From contig CALWGE010000008.1 in the NCBI GenBank assembly GCA_944378225.1, positions 1 through 56,888 of the forward strand: a DNA stretch of 56,888 nt, written 5' to 3'. Below are positions 1 to 8,395 of this stretch, one piece after another. The translations under genes and the position numbers were made by a program. Position 1 is the stretch's first letter. Each line of letters starts with the position of its first letter. This stretch comes from an uncultured Merdimonas sp. (GTDB lineage: Bacteria; Bacillota; Clostridia; Lachnospirales; Lachnospiraceae). The notes below the pieces were generated by a model. That model saw only the letters and a list, made by a program, of their open reading frames with translations. It searched no databases and was not told the origin of the DNA.

Positions 1-10
1 AACAGAATAT

Positions 11-83
11 GCGATAGTGGCGTAGTTGGTAACGCGCGACCTTGCCAAGGTCGAGACCGCGGGTTCGAGTCCCGTCTATCGCT
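11..83 (+). tRNA. tRNA-Gly (GCC)
   Basis: A full cloverleaf can be drawn. The 7-bp acceptor stem is GCGATAG pairing with CTATCGC, the anticodon loop reads CTTGCCAAG with anticodon GCC, and the T-loop has GGTTCGAGTCC. The discriminator base is T and no CCA is encoded. A palindromic terminator follows directly. An upstream partner tRNA, if any, lies outside the window. Confidence 0.96.
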
Positions 84-86
84 CTT

Positions 87-117
87 AAAAAACCTCTGAA
101 ATTTCAGAGGTTTTTTT
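87..117. terminator. Bidirectional terminator, tRNA-Gly / asnB
   Basis: A perfect 11-bp palindrome (AACCTCTGAAA/TTTCAGAGGTT) is flanked by A-run and T-run, so it works on both strands. It serves the tRNA on the plus strand and asnB on the minus strand. The asnB stop codon (minus strand, 104-106) lies inside the palindrome. Confidence 0.9.
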
Positions 118-2086
118 CTGTTTCATTCATTTTATCAGTTTCAGCGTAAAAGTATATGCTGTACCAGACACAAAAAGTGTATACAGTCCAAAGCTTGCGG
201 CTGTTATCACGCCGTCCCTGACCGTGTTCCTCCAGAAGACGCATCAGTTCTTCCTGACGGAAGTATTTTTCTGCCGCTCCGCTCCTGAAGGCATCTATAA
301 GTTTTTTCCGTGCATAAGGTTTCAGGAACCAGAGCCGCAGCGGTACAGGAAATCCCAGCTTTGGCCGGGATGCTGCCTCCTCCGGCAGATACCGGGCTGC
401 GGCGAGACGAAGCGCCCGCTTTGTCTTGCCACGGCGTTGTTTCTGCCTGCCCGGAAGCCTCCGGGCCAGAGCAAAAACCTCCCGATCGAGAAAAGGCACT
501 CGCAGCTCCAGGGAATGAGCCATACTCATACGGTCTGCTTTCAGAAGAATATCCCCGGCCAGCCAGTGGCGCAGATCGATTTCCTGCATCCGGTCCGCGT
601 CCCGCATTCCCCGTGTTCTCCGGTAGTCATTCTCCAAAAGCTCTGCGGGAGAAACTGTCTGCGGGGGATTTTTCAGCAATGCACAGCGTTCTTCACAGGA
701 AAATATTTTTGCGTTTCCTATAAACCGTTCTTCCACACTCATGCTTCCCCGAATCAGAAAGTTTTTCCCTTTCACATCCGGCAGCTTTTGCGCCAGCTGC
801 GCAGCTTTATTCCGAAATTTTTGCGGGAGTTTCTGGTAAAGATTCAATACCCCTGGCTCACAGTAAATCCGGTATCCTCCAAACAGCTCATCTGAGCCCT
901 CCCCTGAGACTACCGCCTTTACATCCCTTGCCGCCTCCCGTGCCAGAAAATACAGCGATACTGCCGAGGCATCGCCCAGAGGCTCGTCCATATAATACAG
1001 CACTTCAGGTACTGCCTCCCAGAACTCTTCTTCTTCAATTCGGCGGCTTCTGTGAATCAGCCCATACTTTTCTGCAATCTGTCCCGCCCTTGCTGTTTCA
1101 TTATATGCACTGTCCTCCGGTCCAAAACCTACCGTATATGCCCTTTTCCCATAGACAGATTTCTTTCCTGCTTCTCTCTGCTCTTCGCTGTTTTCACAGC
1201 TCAGCAATGCTGCAGCAAAAGCCGAATCAACTCCTCCTGACAGAAAAGCTCCCACTTCCACATCTGCCCTTCCATGAAGTCTTATGCTTTCCTTCATGAC
1301 ACGCTCAATTTCCTCTGCCCATCTTTTTTCTTCCAGGATTCCTGCCTTTCCCCGCCTGTCCGGTTCCGGAGCCAGCTCCGGACTGAAATACCGCCGTACC
1401 GTAATCCCGGAGCTGCCGGCCCGATGCTTCAGCCAGTTTCCCGGCTCCAGCCGGTAAATTCCCTGAAAAAAGGTCTCATCCAGCACGGAATACTGGAACG
1501 ACAGATACTGTTCCAGAGCTTTTTCATTAAGAATCCGCGGAATTCCCGGATATTCCAGGATACTTTTTATTTCAGACGCAAAAACAAATGTTTTATTATA
1601 CAGAATATAATACAGTGGTTTAATGCCGAAATGGTCTCTTGCCAGAAACACTTCTTCTTTCTCAGCATCCCAGATTGCAAATGCGAACATACCTCTGAGA
1701 TGTTCCGGCAGCCTGTCCCCCCATTTTCCATACCCGTGAAGCAGCACCTCTGCATCTCCCTGCGTATGGAATCTGCAGCCACACTCCTGCAGTTCTTTCC
1801 TCAGTTCTCTGTAATTATAGATCTCCCCGTTAAATACCAGCACTCTGTCTCTGTTTTCACTTGTCATAGGCTGGGCGCTGCCTTCCAAATCCAGAATACT
1901 CAGGCGACGGAATCCCAGAGCAGCCTGTCCGTCCAGGTACATCCTTCCGTCATCCGGTCCTCTGTGACAGATAACATTCATCATATCTTCCAGAACAGCA
2001 GAGCGTATTTTCTGCTGCATCTGTTTTTGTTCCCCTGAGCTTCCTGTATTATCGTTCTTACTTATGAACCCGCAAATACCACACAT
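104..2086 (-). CDS. asnB: Asparagine synthase (glutamine-hydrolysing)
   Basis: Makes asparagine from aspartate, glutamine and ATP in the cytoplasm. Cys2 after the start Met is the glutaminase nucleophile (MCGICGF). The N-terminal class II glutamine amidotransferase domain covers about residues 1-215, with the NGEIYN segment near 86-91. The C-terminal ATP-pyrophosphatase synthetase domain follows, with its SGGVDS loop at 283-288 and a second conserved stretch, GEGSDELFGGY. The 660 residues are slightly long for the family, partly because of a short polar insert at about 11-28. The ATG follows an AGAGGAGG-type site. It is monocistronic and ends in the terminator shared with tRNA-Gly. A small hairpin (2116-2136, CAGAGGA/TCCTCTG) sits in the leader, but no T-box features are visible. 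Confidence 0.95.
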   Translation of the reverse strand: MCGICGFISKNDNTGSSGEQKQMQQKIRSAVLEDMMNVICHRGPDDGRMYLDGQAALGFRRLSILDLEGSAQPMTSENRDRVLVFNGEIYNYRELRKELQECGCRFHTQGDAEVLLHGYGKWGDRLPEHLRGMFAFAIWDAEKEEVFLARDHFGIKPLYYILYNKTFVFASEIKSILEYPGIPRILNEKALEQYLSFQYSVLDETFFQGIYRLEPGNWLKHRAGSSGITVRRYFSPELAPEPDRRGKAGILEEKRWAEEIERVMKESIRLHGRADVEVGAFLSGGVDSAFAAALLSCENSEEQREAGKKSVYGKRAYTVGFGPEDSAYNETARAGQIAEKYGLIHRSRRIEEEEFWEAVPEVLYYMDEPLGDASAVSLYFLAREAARDVKAVVSGEGSDELFGGYRIYCEPGVLNLYQKLPQKFRNKAAQLAQKLPDVKGKNFLIRGSMSVEERFIGNAKIFSCEERCALLKNPPQTVSPAELLENDYRRTRGMRDADRMQEIDLRHWLAGDILLKADRMSMAHSLELRVPFLDREVFALARRLPGRQKQRRGKTKRALRLAAARYLPEEAASRPKLGFPVPLRLWFLKPYARKKLIDAFRSGAAEKYFRQEELMRLLEEHGQGRRDNSRKLWTVYTFCVWYSIYFYAETDKMNETEKNL

Positions 2087-2198
2087 TCCGGATGTCCTCC
2101 TCTTCTGTCAGTGCACAGAGGAATATCTTTCCTCTGCGCTCCCATCAGTGTAGCATCTGCTTATTTCCTGTGTTTCTCCTTATTGTAACATTTTTGTA

Positions 2199-3536
2199 TC
2201 ACTGAAATTCCAGTACGATTCCCTGCCAGGTATGAAAAGGAAGCTCACTTTTCTCCACGCCGGTACTGGCATCCACGAGCAGACGGCGGTGTGTCGGATC
2301 AAATTCCATACAATATACATAACCGCAGCCCATATAAACAACATTTCGAGTAAAAGACTCCCCGTTTCTCTGATACAGACAAATATCTGCCATACTTCCG
2401 GCATGATTTTGCCTCCGCTCCGCAGTAATAATTACATTGCCACTATCTGCAGCCAGAACATCCATCACCTGCATTTGCGGTAACAATTCCACCCGTTCCA
2501 TAACAGTACCCACCCCGTTATATACAGTAATCTCCCCGTTCTGAACCACATACACCCGATTCTGCACAGCATCCAGATATACCGGAATCTTTCCATAAGC
2601 CGTGTCAGTCAGGATTTCCGAAACCGCCCATTTTGTGTCGTCCGCTGCTGTACCTGTCTTCACCTCTTTCCTTTCTCCTCTGCCGTCAGCATCCATCCAT
2701 TGTACATGATAAGGAGGCTCGTCCATGCTGCGCTCTTCAGAAACCAGTGTATAAATCAATACGGCTTTTAATCTGCCTTCTTTCCAGTCACCATACAGCC
2801 ATATATCACCTATCTTTCCCAGATCCATCAGTTCTTTCCATTTCAGCATCCGGACGGACGTCTGCTCTCCTGTCAGAAGCTGCCGGAAATGAAGTACAGC
2901 CTTCGTATCATATTTTATGCTCTCCTCCGTAAGGACCCCAGGGCAAAATCCATAACACAATACTTTTGAATCCGGAGACCAGCACCATACAATCCTATAT
3001 TCGTTCTCCGGACACTCCATTTTATCACCGTCCAGCAAAAGAGTACTGTCGCCGGTTTCTAAATTCAGAAGATACAGCCGGTTTCCTGAAGATTTCACTT
3101 TCTTCTCGATTAAAACCGCATATCGACCGTCCGGAGATACCGCATCCTCTCCCTGTTTCATCCTCTCCTGCAAAAGTTCTGTTCCCTCAGAAATTTCTTC
3201 TTCCAGAGGCAGTTCTCTTTCTTCATGAAATCCATAACGGTAATCCACTGCCGTTTCCAAACAGACTGTATCATTCTCTTCCCCTGCCGGCACCCAGTAA
3301 CGAAATCTGTGCTCCTGATCCAGATAAATTTCCGGTGCCCAGCTGATTCCGTTATTTATCTCTCTGCTGTAAATCTTCTGTACCGTATACAGCTCATCCG
3401 ACCCGCTGTTCAAATTTTCTTCCGGATTCTCCCGTTCAGGAAGCAGAATTGTTTTTGTTCGAATGTGGGGCGCACAGCCGATCAGCAAAGTGAAAATAAG
3501 CCCCGCCAATCCTATCCGTACAGTTTTATGCCTCAT
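2199..3536 (-). CDS. Lipoprotein with PD40-like beta-propeller repeats
   Basis: A 445-residue exported protein. The N-terminus is a lipoprotein signal peptide with lipobox LIGC (Cys21), so it should be tethered to the outer face of the membrane. The body carries SPDG and WSPDS motifs (near VSPDGRYAVL and CWSPDSKVL) typical of TolB/PD40 beta-propeller blades. It is the last gene of a response regulator, kinase, lipoprotein operon, and its start overlaps the end of the kinase gene by 11 nt. The layout suggests that it modulates or senses for the kinase, or is an output of it. No enzyme motif was recognised. Confidence 0.8.
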   Translation of the reverse strand: MRHKTVRIGLAGLIFTLLIGCAPHIRTKTILLPERENPEENLNSGSDELYTVQKIYSREINNGISWAPEIYLDQEHRFRYWVPAGEENDTVCLETAVDYRYGFHEERELPLEEEISEGTELLQERMKQGEDAVSPDGRYAVLIEKKVKSSGNRLYLLNLETGDSTLLLDGDKMECPENEYRIVWCWSPDSKVLCYGFCPGVLTEESIKYDTKAVLHFRQLLTGEQTSVRMLKWKELMDLGKIGDIWLYGDWKEGRLKAVLIYTLVSEERSMDEPPYHVQWMDADGRGERKEVKTGTAADDTKWAVSEILTDTAYGKIPVYLDAVQNRVYVVQNGEITVYNGVGTVMERVELLPQMQVMDVLAADSGNVIITAERRQNHAGSMADICLYQRNGESFTRNVVYMGCGYVYCMEFDPTHRRLLVDASTGVEKSELPFHTWQGIVLEFQ

Positions 3537-5115
3537 CGGTATTCACCTCCATCGGAAAAATAACAGAAAAGCGGATACGTCCTCCTGGTGCGTTTTCTGC
3601 CCAGATGCGCCCGCCATGCTCTTCTGTGATTTTCCGGCAGATAGACAATCCAAGCCCTGCGCTGCCCTGCTCTCTCGCATACTCCTTATCAATACGATAA
3701 AATGGCTCGAAGATTCGTTCCAGTTCCTCTCTTGCAGGCTCCCTTGCCGTCCGGTTCTCCACACTGAAAAGGAGACCGCCCGCTGTATGCTCTCCACGGA
3801 TCTCAATCTCTTCCCCCGTCTCACCGTATTTGACCGCATTATCTATCAGATTAATAAAAATCTGCCGCAGACGTCCTTCCACACCAAAAAGTATCAGTCC
3901 CGGTTCCAGTTCCACCTTCAGATGACAGGCATAGCGTTCTGCCCGGATTGCCATGGCCTCTGCAACGCTCTCAACCAGGCTGTTCATGTCTACAGAACAG
4001 GGATCCGCCGAGCCGCTTCTGTCCGCCATCTCCAGAAGTTCCATAACCATACGGTGAAGACGCGTGCTCTCATGCAAAATATGTCCCAGTCCCTTTTCGA
4101 ACAGCTCCCGATCTGCACCTCCGTCTGTCTGCAGAAGCTGTGCATAACCCTGAATGGTTGTCAGAGGAGTTTTCAGTTCATGAGTTACGTTATTATAAAA
4201 TTCCTGTCTGCTTTCCATCAGATCCCGGATACGGTCTCTGTCTTCCTGTACTCTGGTAATGTATCGTCCCGTCCGTTTCAACATTACACTGTAGTCCCTG
4301 GACAGCTCTCCAATCTCGTCTTTCCGTCCGGAATCTGCCAGATCAGCCAAAAGTCTGGTATTAATCCGGTTCTGTTCCAGATCGAGAGTCATCTGTCTCG
4401 ACACTCTGGCCAGTTTTCCTACCGGCTTCAGAATGCGATTCAGAAACAGCGCAATCACAAGGAATTCTGCCCCGAATACCAGAATTGCCGCCCGCAGAAC
4501 GATCTGCCCTGTTCTGCGGCCGCGCTGCCACAGAGGGCTGTAATCTGATACCGAACGCACAATCCCTATGGTTTTTCCCTCCACGGAGACCGGCATGGAA
4601 AAACGGACAGCCAGCTTCCCATTTTGTCCGTATATGAGCGTAAACGCTGCGTTTCCATTGATTGCCTCCTCCAAATCTTCGTCTGTTTCCTGTCCTTCCG
4701 CCAGACTGACTCCTGACAGCATACTTTTTTCCGTGGAACCTGCCAGCCGTACTCCCTTGCGTGAACAGACTGTCACTTCCCCCATACCCGTTTCTCCAAG
4801 TTCTGCAGCAATATCTTCTGCCAGCCTCAGAAAACTTGTCTCGTCATTATTCGCCTCATTCAGAATCAAAAGCTGCCGTACATATACATCCGTATTTTCC
4901 CGGATTACAGAAAGCTCGCTTGCTATCTGCGCCTCTCTGTTTACCTCCAGCTGACGACCCGACAGCCAGGACAACAGCGCTGCACTGAAAGACAAAATTG
5001 CCAGAAGTCCGCACAGTGCCTGGGCACGCAGTCCAAATCTCAGCTTTGTTTTCTGCTCCCGCTCCGACGTCACTCCTGAAAATCCCTTTTCCTGCTTTTC
5101 TTTTTTATGGAACAT
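3526..5115 (-). CDS. Sensor histidine kinase (HAMP-HisKA-HATPase)
   Basis: A 529-residue membrane kinase. A transmembrane segment lies at about 31-50, an extracytoplasmic sensor domain at about 51-200 and a second transmembrane segment at about 205-228. Then come HAMP, a dimerisation domain with phospho-acceptor His312 in THELKTPL, and an ATPase domain with N-box NLIDNAVKYG and G-box GSAGLGLS. The architecture is that of PhoR/YycG-like kinases. It overlaps the response regulator gene upstream by 11 nt and the lipoprotein gene downstream by 11 nt, so the three are translationally coupled. The ligand is unknown. Confidence 0.92.
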   Translation of the reverse strand: MFHKKEKQEKGFSGVTSEREQKTKLRFGLRAQALCGLLAILSFSAALLSWLSGRQLEVNREAQIASELSVIRENTDVYVRQLLILNEANNDETSFLRLAEDIAAELGETGMGEVTVCSRKGVRLAGSTEKSMLSGVSLAEGQETDEDLEEAINGNAAFTLIYGQNGKLAVRFSMPVSVEGKTIGIVRSVSDYSPLWQRGRRTGQIVLRAAILVFGAEFLVIALFLNRILKPVGKLARVSRQMTLDLEQNRINTRLLADLADSGRKDEIGELSRDYSVMLKRTGRYITRVQEDRDRIRDLMESRQEFYNNVTHELKTPLTTIQGYAQLLQTDGGADRELFEKGLGHILHESTRLHRMVMELLEMADRSGSADPCSVDMNSLVESVAEAMAIRAERYACHLKVELEPGLILFGVEGRLRQIFINLIDNAVKYGETGEEIEIRGEHTAGGLLFSVENRTAREPAREELERIFEPFYRIDKEYAREQGSAGLGLSICRKITEEHGGRIWAENAPGGRIRFSVIFPMEVNTDEA

Positions 5116-5806
5116 ATTTGTACCCTACACCAAATACCGTAACCAGCTGCTCACTTAAATCCGCTTTTTTGCGCAGCCTCTGAATATGGATATCCACCGT
5201 CCGTGTATCCCCCAGATAGTCGTATCCCCAGATCTGATCCAGCAGCGCTGTTCTTGTGAATACCTGCCTGGGATGTTTCACAAAATACGCAAGCAGATCA
5301 AACTCTCTGGGAGTCAACCCCACCGGACAGCCGTTTCTGTATACCGAATGCTCCTCCTTCGATACCACCAGCGGAACATTACGCAGGTCATCCGGCGTTT
5401 TTTCCATTCCGGCAGCAGCTCCCCCTGCCTGCTGAGCCCTCTCAAAGCGCCGCAGAATCGTATGTACCCGCGCCACTACTTCTCTCAGATCAAAAGGCTT
5501 GGTTACATAATCATCCGCTCCGGATTCCAGCCCGTACAACTTGTCCTCCACATTATCTCTGGCCGTAAGCATGAGAATGGGTATGTTTCTCTGTTCTGTC
5601 AGAAGCCGGCAGACATCCACGCCGGAAATATCCGGAAGCATCCAGTCCAGAAGAACCAGATCCGGCGCTTTTTCCTGTGCAGCCTGCAGTCCTCTGGCTC
5701 CGGTAAAAGCGCAAAACACCTCAAATCCTTCTTTTTCAAATCCATATTTGAGAATTTCCGCAATCGGTTTCTCATCCTCTATTACAAGAATTTTTTGTTT
5801 TTCCAT
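5105..5806 (-). CDS. OmpR/PhoB-family response regulator
   Basis: A 233-residue regulator with an N-terminal receiver domain (acidic pocket ED at 10-11, phospho-acceptor Asp54 in LLDWMLPD, conserved Lys in VTKPFD) and a C-terminal winged helix (GLTPREFDLLAYF, TRTVDIHIQRLRKK). The open frame extends to 5839, but the ATG at 5804-5806 is chosen because GAAGGAGA sits just upstream of it. It is the first gene of the operon with the kinase and lipoprotein. Direct repeats of TTGTAA 11 bp apart lie upstream and may be its own binding site. Confidence 0.93.
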   Translation of the reverse strand: MEKQKILVIEDEKPIAEILKYGFEKEGFEVFCAFTGARGLQAAQEKAPDLVLLDWMLPDISGVDVCRLLTEQRNIPILMLTARDNVEDKLYGLESGADDYVTKPFDLREVVARVHTILRRFERAQQAGGAAAGMEKTPDDLRNVPLVVSKEEHSVYRNGCPVGLTPREFDLLAYFVKHPRQVFTRTALLDQIWGYDYLGDTRTVDIHIQRLRKKADLSEQLVTVFGVGYKYVP

Positions 5807-5870
5807 TACGTTCTCCTTCTTCGCCATTTTTATCATCATAAATCACAGATATGACCTCATTCTATCCAGG

Positions 5871-5899
5871 TTGTAAACAAATTGTAACTGCATTTACAA
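5871..5899 (-). promoter_or_regulatory. Direct/inverted TTACAA repeats before the response regulator gene
   Basis: On the minus strand, TTACAA-N5-TTACAA forms a 6-5-6 direct repeat (5871-5876 and 5882-5887). A third copy in opposite orientation lies at 5894-5899. The 11-bp period matches the usual spacing of OmpR/PhoB-family half-sites. The downstream arm overlaps a possible -35 (TTTACA), with a weak -10 (TCATAT) 17 bp on. The autoregulatory role is inferred. Confidence 0.45.
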
Positions 5900-6084
5900 A
5901 AACTGAATCCTCTGGCCAGAAGCAGGCACCGGACACCAGCGGCACCTGTAAACAGCGACAGGCTCTGAGCAAAAGAACCGTGCTTGAAAAATATAGGGGA
6001 ACCTCTTATAATGGAACTGCCTGCCGGGAGAAACAGCCGGATCCTATCCGCAGTTTTCTCTGACAGGAAGAGGAGGTTCTGTTT

Positions 6085-6912
6085 ATGATTATTGATTTTC
6101 ATACCCATATATTTCCTGACAAAATTGCCCACCGTGCTGTCAGCAATCTTGAATTCATCGGAAAAGTTGCTGCATATACAGACGGCACGCTGGAGGATCT
6201 GCGCCGCTCTATGAAAGAATCCGGCGTCACTCATTCCGTCATTCTTCCCATTGTCACGAAGCCGGAACAATTCCGCCATATCAATGAATTCGCCCGGTCT
6301 GTCACCCACGAAGAACCTGACAAAGACGGGTTATCTGTTATATCTTTTGGTGGAATCCATCCTGACTCTCCAGACTATAAAGGAGAATTGCGCAGTATTA
6401 AAGACAGCGGTCTGAAAGGGATTAAGCTCCACCCAACTTATCAGAATACCTATATCGATGATATCCGGTATGAACGTATTATCGAGTATGCTGCTCAGCT
6501 TGGACTGATTATTTCCATTCACTGCGGACGGGATCTGGGATATCCGGAACAGGTGAACGCCACCCCAAAAAGAATCCACCGCATGATCCGGGACGTATTC
6601 TCGGGAGGCCCTGCTGAAAAACTGGTACTGGCCCATCTGGGCGGCCATGATATGGAAAATGAATCCGAACATTTTCTGGTAGGCGGAAATTATTATATGG
6701 ATCTGGCATATGTCCTGCGCCTGGCTCTGCCGGAACAGATTCTGCGCATCTGTCGAAATCACGGAATCGAAAAGATTCTTTTTGCTACAGACTCCCCATG
6801 GAGCGGTCAGAAAGAAGATACGGAATATATCCGAAAAATAGGCTTTACCGATGAAGAACTGGATCTGATCCTTTACAAAAACGGCGCGAAGCTTCTGGGG
6901 TTATCCACCTGA
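6085..6912 (+). CDS. Amidohydrolase-family (Amidohydro_2/TatD-like) metal-dependent hydrolase
   Basis: A 275-residue cytoplasmic TIM-barrel hydrolase. Metal ligands are visible: HTH at residues 6-8 (DFHTHIFP), a His in GIKLHPTYQN, a His in SIHCGRD, a His in LAHLGGHD, and the terminal Asp in FATDSPWSG. This pattern fits the COG2159/amidohydrolase_2 group. The substrate cannot be told from sequence. A strong GAGGAGG site precedes the ATG. It is monocistronic and convergent with the ABC permease operon across a shared terminator. Confidence 0.85.
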   Translation: MIIDFHTHIFPDKIAHRAVSNLEFIGKVAAYTDGTLEDLRRSMKESGVTHSVILPIVTKPEQFRHINEFARSVTHEEPDKDGLSVISFGGIHPDSPDYKGELRSIKDSGLKGIKLHPTYQNTYIDDIRYERIIEYAAQLGLIISIHCGRDLGYPEQVNATPKRIHRMIRDVFSGGPAEKLVLAHLGGHDMENESEHFLVGGNYYMDLAYVLRLALPEQILRICRNHGIEKILFATDSPWSGQKEDTEYIRKIGFTDEELDLILYKNGAKLLGLST

Positions 6913-6937
6913 AAACTTTTTCTTTTCTGTTTACAAA

Positions 6938-6973
6938 AAAGCAGATCCGGTTTTCTGTACCGGGTCTGCTTTC
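6938..6973. terminator. Bidirectional terminator
   Basis: The stem AAAGCAGATCCGG / CCGGGTCTGCTTT has a 9-nt loop between two convergent genes. A-rich and T-rich flanks allow use on both strands. Confidence 0.85.
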
Positions 6974-6994
6974 TTCTGTTTCTTTTATCCTGTT

Positions 6995-8392
6995 CTACTC
7001 ATTTCTGATGGCTGCCAAAGGACTCAGGCGCATAGCCCGAAGAGCAGGAAACAATCCGGCCAGCATACCGATCACCACCGCAAAGATCAAGGCCAGCAAT
7101 GACAGATAAACGGGAATATAGGAGATTCCTGAATTATACATTCCCCGCATGGCAAAATTAATAATCGCTGATATGCCATAACTCAGTATCAGACCCACAG
7201 CGCCTCCGATTAGACCAATGAAGCCCGCCTCCGTCAGAAACATATTCCGGATCGCTGACAAATCACAGCCCAGAACCTTCATGACTCCAATCTCTTTTGT
7301 TCTTTCATAGATGGACATCATCATTGTATTCGCAATACCAATAGCCGCCACGAAAAGGGATACAGCTCCAATACCTCCCAAAGCTGCCTGAATGGAACGG
7401 GACTGCTCCTTTACCTGATTCATCCACTCAATGTTGCTGTTAGCCTGAAGTCCGAGAGCGCGTATCTGCTCCTGCACTTCTTCTACATATTTCATATCCT
7501 CCACACGGATATAAGCCTCATCATAATAAATTTGCTTGTACGGTTTTCCCGCGCTGTTCGTTGGCTGTCCGGGAATCACCTTCCCCTTAAATGCCTTTGT
7601 AAGCTGAGTCTTCAAAGCCTCTATGTTGCAGAGCACATAGTTAGAGTTGTCTTTGTATTCCTCCGCCCCTCCGGCCATTACGCCGCAGGAAGGTACCACA
7701 TATTTTTTTGGTGCCGGAACCGGCGTTCCGTTTTCGTCCTTACCTCCCCATTTATTATTGTAATAAGCATCCATATCAAAAATCACAAACATGGGATCAT
7801 TCATGAAATCCACTTCCGGAAGAACACCTGTCTCCCAGTAATACTGCTGTGTCCGGGCATTATAAAAATTCGTAATTACTGTATTTCCGTAGAAAAGCTG
7901 AAGTTCATCTTTCGATGTGGGAAGAGACCCTTCTGCCGCTTCAAAATTCTGCTTTTCCAGAGCCTCCTGGCTCATACCCCGAATATAAATATTCCCTTCC
8001 CAGACGCCCTGCTTCGCCAGTGCGGAAATAGAAAGTACCGGAGAAGCAATCTCCACATGTTCAATCCGAGAGAGTGTTTCTATCATGGCATCATCAATCC
8101 GGATGGGCTCGTTGCTGTTTTTATCGCCGGAACCGGCGCTCTCAACCATAACGCCTCCGCCGGAAACTGTAGTGTAACTATATCCGTTTTCGCTGGGATA
8201 AACTGTGATCGTCGTCAGACCGCCGTATTGTTCAATCTGCTCCATACTGCTCTTATTCAACCCCAGTCCCAGGGAAATCATGACCACGATCGATGCCGTA
8301 CCCACAACCACACCCAGCACAGTGAGGACTGTACGCAGCTTTCTCCGCCTCAGACTGCTCAGGCTCATTCTGAGCAAATCAATATAACTCAT
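6995..8392 (-). CDS. MacB/FtsX-type ABC transporter permease
   Basis: A 465-residue permease with the MacB topology. The first membrane helix is near 20-45 (after LRRRKLRTVLTVLG), a large extracytoplasmic domain spans about 46-330, and three membrane helices fill the FtsX domain. The first of these carries the conserved YERTKEIGVMKVLG segment. It is the last gene of an operon with an ectodomain protein and an ATPase; only three bases separate it from the preceding gene. It is likely mechanotransmissive rather than a classical channel, as known for MacB. The substrate is unknown. Confidence 0.9.
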   Translation of the reverse strand: MSYIDLLRMSLSSLRRRKLRTVLTVLGVVVGTASIVVMISLGLGLNKSSMEQIEQYGGLTTITVYPSENGYSYTTVSGGGVMVESAGSGDKNSNEPIRIDDAMIETLSRIEHVEIASPVLSISALAKQGVWEGNIYIRGMSQEALEKQNFEAAEGSLPTSKDELQLFYGNTVITNFYNARTQQYYWETGVLPEVDFMNDPMFVIFDMDAYYNNKWGGKDENGTPVPAPKKYVVPSCGVMAGGAEEYKDNSNYVLCNIEALKTQLTKAFKGKVIPGQPTNSAGKPYKQIYYDEAYIRVEDMKYVEEVQEQIRALGLQANSNIEWMNQVKEQSRSIQAALGGIGAVSLFVAAIGIANTMMMSIYERTKEIGVMKVLGCDLSAIRNMFLTEAGFIGLIGGAVGLILSYGISAIINFAMRGMYNSGISYIPVYLSLLALIFAVVIGMLAGLFPALRAMRLSPLAAIRNE

Positions 8393-8395
8393 GGA

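Noticed and set aside
2087-2198. Possible T-box leader of asnB
   Set aside because: The leader is too short and lacks the T-box sequence and specifier stem; only a small hairpin is present.
3463-4548. 361-codon plus-strand open frame
   Set aside because: Antisense to the sensor kinase with no family similarity.
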